A DNA stretch of 64,000 nt from Tenodera sinensis. Its lineage: Eukaryota; Arthropoda; Insecta; Mantodea; Mantidae. The number at the start of each line of letters is the position of its first letter. Position 1 is the stretch's first letter. This document shows positions 23,161-33,489 of the stretch, in pieces. The notes under the pieces were generated by a model. That model was not told the origin of the DNA. It was given only the letters and a program-made list of their open reading frames with translations, and made no database searches. The stretch covers positions 50,851,576-50,915,575 of the forward strand of contig CM060970.1 of NCBI GenBank assembly GCA_030765045.1, read 5' to 3'. The position numbers and the translations under genes were made by a program.

Positions 23161-24040
23161 AATTTTCTTTGTCATTTTTCAGGGCTGGTTGCCAGCGCAG
23201 TGCTTTGGGCAGCTGGGGTCAGATTGTGAGATTGCTTAAACTTTGTAAACCTTCTCGCCTGGCCCCCTTGTGGTAGCTGCGTGCCGCTGCCCAGGCCACT
23301 ACGCTCGCTTCGACGCCCTCTCTGGGTAGTACTGGGAACTTTAGATGGTGCGCTAGATGGATATCTGTTCAACTGTTATGGACTTCTTCACGTCTCTGTG
23401 GCACTGCTTTGCCCCCGCCCCTGTTGGGCTTGTGGTCTCCCTTCCCCTCAACTCTCGCTCCCGGAAATGGAGCCGACAACAGATACCGGGTCGCAGTGAA
23501 GAGGTGTCATCTCCCCGTTTCAATACCTCATTCTGAACAACCCACTGGTTTTAATGACTCATGTTGGGATACACTTGAATTGTGCCATTGTGGTTATATT
23601 TGATAGTTCTTATTCTTGCAGGTTGCAGCATACAGACTCATGTATACACTGACATTCGACTCTGGTAAATGTTACATAATTCGAAGATGGAGAGCAGCAA
23701 TGAAGCGCTCTGCTGCTGTGAACACCAACTACGCCAGAGAAGAAAAGAGAAATATTGAGAGCGATGTTTGCTGAGATCATTGCTGGGTATAATACATACT
23801 ACTATCCACCAAAGATTTCAGCTTACCTTACTTTCAGTTAACGTCCTCGAAGGAAACTAAATGTGTATGCATATATTATACATACGTATTGTTAACCTCA
23901 ATCGGAGAGGGATTACAACGAGAAGATCTAGGAAACGTAAATGCATCAGCAGAGGTAAACTGATTCGATGGAATTTGTGTTTTTGTTTCTTCTCCTCTTT
24001 TTGTAGCCCTCTCCCTAGGGCGCCTCCCCTTTGCAGAGAT
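23160..24040. other. Moderately GC-rich unassigned stretch
   Basis: More GC-rich than its surroundings around 23200-23480 (for example CTGCGTGCCGCTGCCCAGGC). Overlapping short frames on both strands show no family. It may be the body of an unrecognised repeat. Confidence 0.35.
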
Positions 24041-24044
24041 TACC

Positions 24045-24230
24045 CTCCAGCCGCAGCCAAGGCCACGAAGGTGTGCAGGTTGGGGGTGGCGAGGGTCAGC
24101 ACGCCGACTCCCCCGACCATAAGGCGACTACTTGACCTTTTAGGGACGCTCCTTTCTATCAGGATAACTCCTCAAGGACCTAGCGAGGCTGAATGCACCC
24201 CGTACCAGACCTCCCAGCGCGGGAAAAATT
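24045..24230 (-). mobile_element. SINE-A copy 3, head missing
   Basis: Matches the body of SINE-A on the minus strand: GAGGTCTGGTACGGGGTGCA near 24205, then CTCGCTAGGTCC, and the CGTGGCCTTGGCTGCGG tail near 24060. The tRNA-derived head is absent beyond about 24230, a 5' truncation typical of target-primed reverse transcription. Confidence 0.7.
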
Positions 24231-24751
24231 GTTTTACATCTGCAAAAAAATCGCTATTGTATACAAAAGTATGTAAATAAACTAAAATATAGTAGAATAA
24301 ACTTATAGTAGAAATAAAATCTGATATACACGCTATGGTTTAAATACTAGGTGCGAGGGTAGTGATAATGCATTTTTTTTTTTTTTTATAATGTTGGCTG
24401 TGTCACACCCATCACCGACACAGCGAGTACACTCACCGTCGGTCTCACTGCAATAGGGGTCCTACAAAGTGTTGTTCACATCGATGATGTCCGCTTTCTT
24501 TTACCTCTTAATTTATTTGGAGAGGACTGCATACGCTGATGCATAGGTTATACACATTGTTGGTTAGTTTAAGCAAATTAGAGCGGTGATTGCTGGTGAA
24601 ATTGCTGGGTGTATGTACAGCTACTCCGTAGTTTTACCAGCAATCATTGCCCTCCATTAAGAATCTGCCTGGGACAAGACTGTGTGTTGATGTACGAGGA
24701 TCATGCAGCAAATAACGTCCACTTGGTTTTAATTTACCTAGTCACAAAAAA

Positions 24752-25150
24752 TGTGATGTGTTGCACTCACATGACTTTCTCTATCCTTGTACTATTCTTC
24801 AAACTCTCATTTCTCTATATATTTCATGTTATTCGAGATAAGCATTTGCAGAAGTTATCTTACTCCTAATTTTATACGATGTAAAGCGAATACGCTTTAC
24901 AAGGAATGAAAAACGAATAACATATCCTATTTGAAAAAAAAACTGTGTGTTGGAAAATTCAAACAAATAAGAAAGAATATCTCGAAAATGGTTCACCCAA
25001 AGAAAAAAATATTTTACATAAATTGTGTGTTTTAACGAGATCCACGTTTTTAATTTAGTAAGCTTTTGTCTGTATCCTACGGTTTACCATTTATGCAAAG
25101 ATCACCCAGAATGAAGAGGTCTTCCGAGGATAATCGGAAAGAATTCAAAG
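24752..25150 (-). mobile_element. Family A copy A10, chimeric
   Basis: The hairpin end is intact (GTGATGTGTTGCACTCACAT, then GACTTTCTCTATCCTTG). The body continues to about 25150, where it switches to unrelated repeat C. The same switch point is seen in copy A17. It is the CATTCTGGG subtype. Confidence 0.7.
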
Positions 25151-25305
25151 CACGGTTTACAAACTGCCATGGAATCGCCTATTGTATGTGATGTCTGTCA
25201 CTACGTACTGACTCTCAACCTCCGACTGAGGACTGAAGTGAGGCATTGCAGCTCACTGCGTAAGGTTCTCCAAAGAGAGAAGGTTGGTCATCCCTGCTCT
25301 AGAGT
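25151..25305 (-). repeat. Repeat C joined to family A copy A10
   Basis: On the minus strand it begins AGAGCAGGGATGACCAACCT and includes TTGGAGAACCTTACGC, GTCGGAGGTTGAGAGTCAG and AATAGGCGATTCCATGG. It recurs at 50595-50710 joined to family A at the same point. Its outer end resembles hAT-type termini (CAGGGATnnnCAACCT). Confidence 0.65.
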
Positions 25306-25654
25306 TACGCTTCTGTTACATTGAACTGTGATGTTAAATTGATTCTCCAAGTTATATGTGAGGAGCGTTCAACCATTGTTGGACATTAACACCACTTATT
25401 ACCTTTCTTTCGTTCATTGGTGTATCATACACGTACTTCCTTTATTCGACTCAATTTCTGCAGGTTTCTACTTCTGTGAAGTTTCTACGTCCATTTAAAA
25501 TATCCAATGTCTTTCACATCAGACCATGCAGTTCGTTGTGAACAATCACAGAATGCACAATTATAACTTGTTTCGCCTGAAGTGAGAAGCTATGTGCTGC
25601 AAACCATTCCACAGAAGTTCTCGTATATCTTGCATATATTATTAATAAATCCAA

Positions 25655-25870
25655 TATTATTTCAAAGACATTTTCAAAAAAATTTCATCAGCACAAAACT
25701 CTTAGAAGGGAAAATGTAGGTTATTTATTTTCTCAAAAATGGCCCTAACAATTTTGAACATCTCGAGTTTTCTTAGAGATTGTGAAAAATCCTCTTTATT
25801 TAGAATTAATTTTCCACATTTTTATATATCTGGTAAACGATAAGAAATGCAAAATCTTTGTGCACAGAAA
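25655..25870 (+). mobile_element. Family A fragment A11
   Basis: Only a body segment is recognisable, with TTTATTTTCTCAAAAATGGC, CCTAACAATTTTGA, and later GGTAAACGATAAGAAATG. It is diverged and both ends are missing. Confidence 0.45.
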
Positions 25871-26117
25871 ATCTCACGCTTGTTTTGTTTTCTAGCTCTA
25901 GGTCGCTGTTCTGTTTTTTCTGTATTCAAGAAACTCAGTGATCTAGTATTGTATTACTCTTGTGTCTATCTTCAACGAAATGATTACAAAATATTTTTGG
26001 AAACGTTTGGCATTAAATAGATATAATAAAAAGCTTTTGTATGAACAGTTTATTGAAGAGTAGGCGTAATATATATTTGTTTTCCAGGTGTTTCTTCAGG
26101 TTTGACAAAGTCAGGGT

Positions 26118-26185
26118 CTCCTCCGTGGTGTAGTGGAAATATGCTGACCTCTGATGTCCTAGTCGTGGGTTCAACGAAGAGCAAA
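26118..26185 (+). repeat. tRNA-like fragment
   Basis: CTCCGTGGTGTAGTGGAAA (A box region, from 26121) and GTGGGTTCAACG (B box, 26165-26176) have tRNA-like spacing. The second half of the tRNA fold is not visible, so this is a SINE head or pseudogene, not a tRNA gene. Confidence 0.45.
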
Positions 26186-26189
26186 ATTC

Positions 26190-27424
26190 AAGGTGTGATT
26201 TAAGCCCGTTTTACATTTTTGTTCATTGAAAGGTAAGTTGAACAGCAATTATTGTTAAACTTTAACATAGAGATACCTTCCCGTTCAAATTATATTGTAG
26301 ATTTTTCACGAATTAATACAAATACAAAGCGGAAGTGACGTCCCTCTAAATATGTAGAATGAAATAGGAGTTTTAGAAAGTATGTACGGAAAGTATCAAC
26401 AGTACAGAAGCTTAATTTACAAACCTAACATTCAATATCAGTAATTTTAGGTATAAAATAAAAAACAAACCTTTTTAAGAACTGGAGGAACTCAAAATCT
26501 AGCTAAAAGGTCTAATGTGTTATATTTACATAACCTTCGCTAGACCCTAAAAATAATAAATAAAAAACACCGACAACGTTTAGTATGTTGTGCGAGATGG
26601 CAATTTCAAGCCTTAAAACCTATTAAACAATTCAAACCCATATTAACGGATATCTTGGAAATGAAGCTACAAAAACCTATCTTAAATAAATGTGTTTAAA
26701 GAGTTCTAAATGCCTCTATCTATTCCTTAACGATTAACACTTCGATAGAATTATATCAAATTTATTCTGAATAAAATAGACGATGTGTGTAATGAAACTT
26801 TTTCTGAAAAAGTTCGTTTCAATTACTATAAGGTAGATATGAAATAAAATTTTGCAAGAATAGTTGATATATAAAAAACAATGACAGTGAAGAGAGAAAG
26901 TAATGTGAACGTGACAGGAATGTTAGTATAATGTTTACTAATCTATATATGTAGTTAAACTAGGAATTGTTTAGTATCTAGTATTTTCTTGCAGCTGTGT
27001 TTTATTTTCCAGCTGTGTTTTATATTTAATAATGAATGTCCATTAAATTGGACACATAGGTTGGAATGACTCAAGCTTCATCTCAAATGCAGACACAAAA
27101 GTTTAAAGGAAGTGGAACGAGCAGGACTAAACGGAGAATGGGTAGTGTCAGCTTTATCGGTGAGTGTATTCTCAGCTACACACCGGTATATCTGGCGGTG
27201 TCTATGCTCCGTTACAACTAGCTTAGCAGAGCAACGTCTGGTTCACAACAGGAAAATATCTATGGTAGGAGCTGGAAATTGCGTGCCACTGCTCTCTGTG
27301 AAAACATGGCATTGTAAATCAAGCTCAGTAAGTAAGTACATACTAGTTCAGATTAGTCAATTTTGTTTTCTGTTCTTTGTATACTTGTTGCCTAGGTAAG
27401 TTAAGTATCCAATTCCAACCGAAC
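26190..27424. other. Unassigned AT-rich stretch
   Basis: No gene recognised. A faint resemblance to the family A body around 26640-26760 (GGATATCTTGGAAATG) is too weak to annotate. Confidence 0.35.
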
Positions 27425-27497
27425 ATTCTATTATTAGATTTCATCGGAAATACACGTTTTGAGATTGAATAAAAAAGGAACCCTTTAGGAAAATGCC

Positions 27498-27500
<3 letters not shown>

Positions 27501-27548
<48 letters not shown>
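27501..27548. repeat. (GA)n microsatellite in family A copy A12
   Basis: A pure dinucleotide tract of about 24 repeats at the family's internal site. Confidence 0.97.
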
Positions 27549-27550
<2 letters not shown>

Positions 27551-27609
27551 TGGGGGGTGGGTAAATAAAATGTTTTATTAATGGACTGTCTTTAACTGAT
27601 AATGTGATT

Positions 27610-27822
27610 ATTAACGCCCTATTCTTTCCTTGGGGAAAGAAAGCTAAGTTTGCTCAGAGTCCCCTTGAGGCTTGAGGTTGTTTTACATGCCGTAAAACTA
27701 CGACACGGAACCACCACCTCCGAAGAGAGCCATGCTGAGGACTTTTAAGCCCGAAAATATCCATCGCTCTCCACCGGGTTTGAACCTGCTACCCCCGGAT
27801 CGAGAAGAGATCAGCAGAACCA
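27610..27822 (-). repeat. SINE-D copy 1 (tRNA-like)
   Basis: On the minus strand, GTAGCAGGTTCAAACCCGG is a B-box-containing segment, followed by GAGCGATGGATATTTTCGGG and TTTACGGCATGTAAAAC. A similar arrangement (ATATCCATCACCCTTCGCC, ATGACCATAAAATATCC) appears at 41940-42070. It lies inside family A copy A12. Confidence 0.55.
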
Positions 27823-27856
27823 AAATTAAAATTCAGTTAAGTAACCAACTTGGTAG

Positions 27857-28221
27857 ATTAAGTTCTTATTTTCTTCTTCCCCTAGTGTAGGAGTTACACT
27901 TCCTAGTATTTACTAGGGTCAGACGCCTGTCGGGGAGCAGAGGAACCTATGTACCGGACAGAGTGGAGACCTGGAAGCGCGTGGTCAGACAAGCACCAGG
28001 TATGGGAATGAGGAAGAGGATATGAAATGCAGGCGAAATCAATTAATGGAAAGGCGATGGAGAAATTGGTGGAATGAGTGGCGGGGGAAACCGGATAACC
28101 CGGAGAAAACCCGATCGCACGCCGCTTCGTCCGCCACAAATACCACATGCGAGGCCCTGGGATCGAACCCTAGGTAGGTAAACGATCTAACCGCTTGGCT
28201 ACGGCGCCGCACATTAAGTTC
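27857..28221 (-). mobile_element. SINE-B copy 1 with target-site duplication
   Basis: On the minus strand it starts GTGCGGCGCCGTAGCCAAGC, a tRNA-like A box region. The B box GGGTTCGATCCCAGGG follows, then a body with GTGGTATTTGTGGCGGACG and GGTTTCCCCCGCCACTC, and an A-rich tail (AAGAAGAAAATAA). ATTAAGTTC flanks it at 27857-27865 and 28213-28221. The duplication is part of family A sequence, so the SINE is younger than that copy. A related copy is at 46715. Confidence 0.88.
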
Positions 28222-28450
28222 AGTGTCTTCTAAGGATGTGACATTAAGATTCTCAAGAAATGTGCCACACCAAACTACCCTTTATATGCAAAAGTTTTCA
28301 GAAATGTTCATTTTCTCAAAAACGGTTCTAGCGATTTTGATTAAAATATCTACCAATTGTTTCAGATATTCGCATGATAAATAAAGCATAGTGATGTTGA
28401 ATTTTCTGGGAATAGTTTCACATGAGAACATCTAAGGATCATCCAAAAGT

Positions 28451-31269
28451 TCGCCTTTCCTCCTACAGATACTTAATAATACCACTTCAGGTTTTCTATG
28501 ATAGCATTCTTTGTAGGTGTTGCTATTACTAATATTTTATCTACATTATTTATATAACTAATTTAGTATAGATGTTTGTTAGTTATACAAGGACATGTTA
28601 GAAAATAAGTGCACTGCCGAGCTAAAACTGGGGGAGAAAATTGACACCGAAGCCACATCAAAGAAACGAGACAATAGACACCGGGTAGAGTTGTTTGTCA
28701 CCAGGAAAGAGAAAGTCAAAATTGAGGTCACAAGGAAGTGCGGTTTTGTTGCAATATTGGAGGAAATGGCTTCCTAAAAGGTATACGACAGAGCAGTATT
28801 GGCTGACCAAAAGAGTTACGATGTACTCGCCAATGGAGGTTAGTTAGTACGGTTGAGCAATTCAAGATGGAGTATATATTCCCAAGCAATCAGTAAACAC
28901 AGTTACGAAGAACAACTCACGAGGTGCACGTCAATTTCGGATACATATATGAGCAATAAAGTACGCGAAGTAATTTAGGCGAGGGAATTCAGAGTGTCAA
29001 GAGTTTTTCAGGCACCTACTGAAATTAGATTGCATCGATTTGGTGTGAAAGTAAGCATGAAAAACGTTTCTGGCTTATTTTCCTGTTTCTTAATTGCAAT
29101 TACAAAAGTTTCTTCTAACCCCTACCGGTTACACTCAGTCCCCCTGGTTATATTTGCAATGAATAATATAAATCTTATAGATTTATTTACCTTGAAACAT
29201 TCCTCTGTTAATTTTTATTCCTGTATGTGACATTTTAATTGCAATAATTTTCTTGGGTAATTATTTGACCCATGTTTCCCCATATACTTTGCTTGCAGTC
29301 TTTTGTTCCATGACACCCTAATAAACAAGGGAATATTCCCATCTGGTGTCTTGCACATAAGTACCTCTTTCTTCATATCTTCTTTAAAGCCTTTTAAAAG
29401 CAATGTTTCTGATCATATCCAAATTCACTGCATTAATCCACGTATTTCCCTCACCACCAGTCTCTCTTAATTGTTAAGAAACTGATCTCTAAATCTAACC
29501 CTCATCTCTATATATTCAATTCTTTGCCTAACCTTTATCCAAAATCCTACGCTTACTCCAATTTTTCAGAACTCTGCCATCCCAATTGCTTCCCTTTGCC
29601 TGACAACTTTAAATGCCATTACTTCCACTTGATATCTCGGACACTATTAGAACCGTGTACTCTCCTAGCTTTAAACTCCTAGGTACACCATTATTATAAA
29701 ATTCTCTCCATCACCAAAGTTTTCCTCCCAACTCTTCCTGTCAATGTTGCTACCGTTGGTGAGGCTCCAGCCCCAACACGTACGAAGACATAACAAAAGT
29801 CCAAGATTACAATTTTAAATCAATGGCGTCTTTTATAAAAGAACTCCTTTCCATTTACACACTCTGCTTAGTTCATAAAATCCCATTCCAGTTTTGATTT
29901 TCTCTGGGCTAGATAAATAACGAACTTGCTGGTGGGCTCACACTACATTTCCTTTATCTAAAACCAACATGTTCCTTTGAGAAAATACACATTCGAAACA
30001 CATGTTGCACTGATAAAAATTGTCTGTCAGGTATTGTTGAACTGTGACCTTTGTTTAACTTCGAAGTTTATTTTTCCACTCAGGTGTCCCAAAGTGGCTT
30101 CAAAGGTTTACTGCTGTTCTATGAAACAAAGGAGGGAGCTCAAATATTCACAGAAAATGTAATTATAAAACTGAATAGTCCCGTCTTTTCTATCGCAATT
30201 ATTAATGCAAGTATTTTATCTCATTAAACGAATGAAATGATTTTCATAAGCAGAGAATCAGTTCACTATTTTCAGTAGATTCATGGAGCTGACATTGGAA
30301 AGATGGAGGGTTTTGACCCCTTTTAGTTTGAGGAAAAGGTGTTGGACGGTGTTGGAAAGTGGGACATTTCAATGTTTCTGAATTTACCGTCGCCATCTCG
30401 TGGTGACACTGCTAGACAACTCCAGAAGCCTTTCTGAATGTGACTGGTCAGTAATCTGAGAACTGCGGTTGCAAGACAACATTGTTGCTTTTTATGGCAT
30501 GGAAAGTCTTAAGAGAAGAAGCTCTCATGCACTTTAGCCTAAAATCAAAGTAGAATAAAACGAATTAGTTTGCACGTTTAGTTTATAAATGGATCTTTAA
30601 ATATTTATGACTCATGCCTAGTTAAATCGGCGAGCTGTAACTTGACAGCTGACACACAAACCTACGAACGAGACTAATTGTTGCGCGATGTGTTCGTAAC
30701 ACGATTAGACGAGATAGGGCTAGCCTCGCTCGCAGGTGAGTGAATCAGCTAGCTGTCAACCGTCAGGTTAGTTCTCCACGACTGTAGTCAATGCATAAGA
30801 ACGATATTGAAGTTATGTAATGTGGTGATAATACGGGACAAGCAGAACAGGGTTGAGAATTCTCAGAAAGGAAAACAAAGCCCTTCTATTAATTGTTCCT
30901 CTATATAAAAGCAATAATATTTCTACAGTTGCGGATGAAGCCCAGTTATCAACGAATAAATGGGCATCTCACTCAAAATGTGTAGGTAAGAAGTGGTCTA
31001 TTAATCTGTCCCATATTACCACCCCAATTTAAACATAATAAGTGCTATAGTTTTATTTTTTAAAAAAAATGATGTTAATATAATAAATTTGTGTCATCCT
31101 GCATTATAGATAATGAGGAGCAATTGTTTCTGGTAAGATCTCAAAAATAAGTTTAAAAATTGCCATGTATTTAAGTATTTATGGATAAGTAAAGAAGACT
31201 CACACCACCTTGTCCTCTATATTTGCCTTTAGAATTTAGCTTGTGTACCTTAATCCCCAAGATTCTATT

Positions 31270-31270
<1 letters not shown>
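28451..31270. other. Unassigned stretch
   Basis: No gene recognised. Around 29400-29800 the minus strand reads GGAAGAGTTGGGAGGAAAAC and similar purine-rich text with patches of open frame that could be old LINE sequence, but I cannot match a motif. The frame at 28595-28777 (60 codons, Lys/Glu-rich) has no recognised family. Confidence 0.35.

Positions 31271-31272
<2 letters not shown>

Positions 31273-31341
<69 letters not shown>
31273..31341. repeat. (CT)n microsatellite
   Basis: A pure CT tract of about 34 repeats. The flanks (CCAAGATTCTATTCAAT and AACGTTACTTACTTG) do not match family A, so unlike several other dinucleotide tracts here it is not demonstrably element-borne. Confidence 0.97.
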
Positions 31342-31342
<1 letters not shown>

Positions 31343-31980
31343 ACGTTACTTACTTGCTTATTCTGTATAAATTTTGTTTTTTCCAGATATGAGGCGAGTG
31401 TTGGGAAGCAGTTCATGAATAAATAATTTCAAAAATGGATGCTAGAATTTCAGTGGTTTCGCTGAAGAAACTACAACCTCCATTTTGAGAATGTGCAGTC
31501 AACCACGACTGAACTTCCTTGTGCTTCCTGTTGCCGCCTCTTGGTAATATGAGCCAATAAAGGGAATGTCACGTGACTCGACCAACTTTTCATGCTCGAA
31601 GGCCACCAGTAGTAAACAACCCACAGTTGGGGCCTTCGTGAGAAGAACAGGTAAAACGGACGGCCATTTTAGAGCAGAGGCTACAAACTTCACAGTCTTC
31701 AGGAAAACAGTAATAGTGCTATAATACATTACTTATATACTGTAATTATAGTAATAGTTATATAAGAAGTGCTTCCTTTACAGAAAGTACTTCTAGTAAT
31801 TGTTAGAATCAATGAAAACTAGAACTCAAATTGTGTCATACTATGAATTATAACAATTATGTATTTTTGAAAACCTTAGGGTTGGTTTGTTTTAAAGTTT
31901 CTTCTGCTTAAATTTGAATCCAATCGATGCGCACCTATGAACCATTTTCATGTGAGAAACTGATACCTACTTTTTTTTTC
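31342..31980. other. Unassigned stretch
   Basis: No recognised gene or repeat. The minus-strand frame at 31499-31729 has no family resemblance. Confidence 0.35.
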
Positions 31981-31982
31981 AA

Positions 31983-32826
31983 CTTTTACTTCCACTACTG
32001 TGTAAAGTAAACCAGAGGAAGTATTGTACTCCATCCAAGAATTCGATGTCGAAATTTCAGCAAAAATGTGTGTTTTGAAGCCCTCTCTATAAAAAAAAAG
32101 CATTTTTAGAAAAAGTTCCATGTGTGTGTCTGTCAGTCTGTAGACAGCGTAACTCAAAACCGAAAAGTCGGTTAAAAACCAAAGTTAGTATTTAAGTTTA
32201 ACGTATTTCAAGGATGCCACACGAAGAATTTGAAGAAGATTGCTCCACCCTAAACTACCCTATACATGGAAAAGTTTTTGAAAATTTTTATTTTCTTGAA
32301 AATGGCTCTAACAATTTTGATTAAAAAGACATGTTTAAAATATTTTTATGAAAAATAAAATGTGTATCTTGAATTTTCTGGCTATAGCCCATGTGGTCCT
32401 GTTTATTCTGGATGACTCTTGCATAACAGGTGAACCGTTAGAGATAGACCAAATCTTACTATTCAAGAATTGTAGATCTTGCTAAAACACACAATTTGTA
32501 CCTATTTTATTTTGATAGAGTGAGCAATTTTGGAGATATTCCTTGTTATTTGTGAGATTTTTGGAAAACAGATACTTCCGTCGAATTAATTTTTATATGT
32601 TAACCGTGCAAAGAGAGTGGAATTTGAAAGCTTTAAAAGTTTAAGAATCGCTCAAAGCCTACTATAGGTATTCTAGTATTTCCCTTGCACCTACAAGGAA
32701 ATACGCAATAAGATAATTTCTGTATACGTTTATCTCAACTAACACGAAGAAGATATAGGAATAAGACTTTGTAAGAATGGTTAGTACAAGAGTAGGGGAA
32801 ATTATGTGACTGTAACACATCAGAGT
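31983..32826 (+). mobile_element. Family A copy A13, near complete
   Basis: Start end CTTTTACTTCCACTACTG and GAGGAAGTATTGTACTCCAT; internal site TGTGTGTGTCTGTCAGTCTG, a GTCY-type tract. The body is complete to the end block (AAGAGTAGGGGAAATTATG, then TGACTGTAACACATCAGAG). The start 12-mer is diverged. It is the TTTATTCTGGATGAC subtype. Confidence 0.75.
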
Positions 32827-32889
32827 TTCTAAGTAGTTATTTGTCCAATTGCTACGGAAAGCTATGCTTAGAGTAAGAACGTAATACTT

Positions 32890-32965
32890 TATTTGCGCAA
32901 CATATCTTATTTCACACTGTCGCGAAGTTACATTCAAATCCCGAGTTCTGGGATTCGATTCCTAG
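32890..32965 (+). repeat. tRNA-like B-box relic
   Basis: TCTGGGATTCGATTCCTAGC resembles a B box with its T-stem. No convincing A box is present upstream. A possible SINE relic directly after family A copy A13. Confidence 0.3.
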
Positions 32966-33227
32966 CTGGAAATGGGAAATATTTTTTAAACAGGATTACT
33001 TCCCGTTTTCCTAAGAATTTGGAAGTATGAACGAATCATCGCGCGTGCATATGTGTGGGTGTTTACATTTCAATAGTTACGGAATAAAAACTCAAAACTA
33101 ATATTAATCCAAAGAGAAATTGCTTCAAACGGAAAAACTGTCAATATTACCTGAAATGTTGAAGCACGCATATAAATGGAAAAAAGCAAGAAAATGTTAC
33201 GTTAATTTAATTAAATTTTGACGATTG

Positions 33228-33487
33228 TAGACATGCAAAAGTCACCCAAAATGAAGAGAAGTCTGAGAACTTCCCAGAAAATTCAAGATAAACATTTCGG
33301 CTATGGAGAAAAAAAAATTTACTCTACGGTATTTTAATAAAATCATTAAGAGTAGTTTTTTATAAAAGCAAATGTTTATACAATTGCTCCACGTCTGGGG
33401 TGAAGTGAGCTTAATCTTAGTGTCGCATTCCTGGGAGACGCTGAACTTAACAAAGATTGGTATTTAACCGACTTTTCGTTTTAGAAC
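33228..33487 (-). mobile_element. Family A fragment A14
   Basis: Body segment with ATGCAAAAGTCACCCAAAAT, AGAAAATTCAAGATAAACAT and ATTTAACCGACTTTTCGTTT. CATTTTGGG subtype. Both ends are missing. Confidence 0.6.
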
Positions 33488-33489
33488 TT

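Larger units (their letters stand above)
27425..28450 (+). mobile_element. Family A copy A12, split by nested SINEs
   Basis: The start block (TTTCATCGGAAATACACG, TTTTGAGATTGAATAAAAAA) leads to the internal site, here a pure (GA)n at 27501-27548. The body resumes at about 27825 (GTAACCAACTTGGTAGATTA), is cut by SINE-B at 27866-28212, and continues from 28213 (GTGTCTTCTAAGGATGTGAC, then CAAACTACCCTTTATATGC). A second SINE-like block (27610-27822) sits between the microsatellite and the resumed body. Confidence 0.75.

Noticed and set aside
26640..26760. Another family A fragment
   Set aside because: Resemblance is limited to a few short AT-rich words and could be chance.
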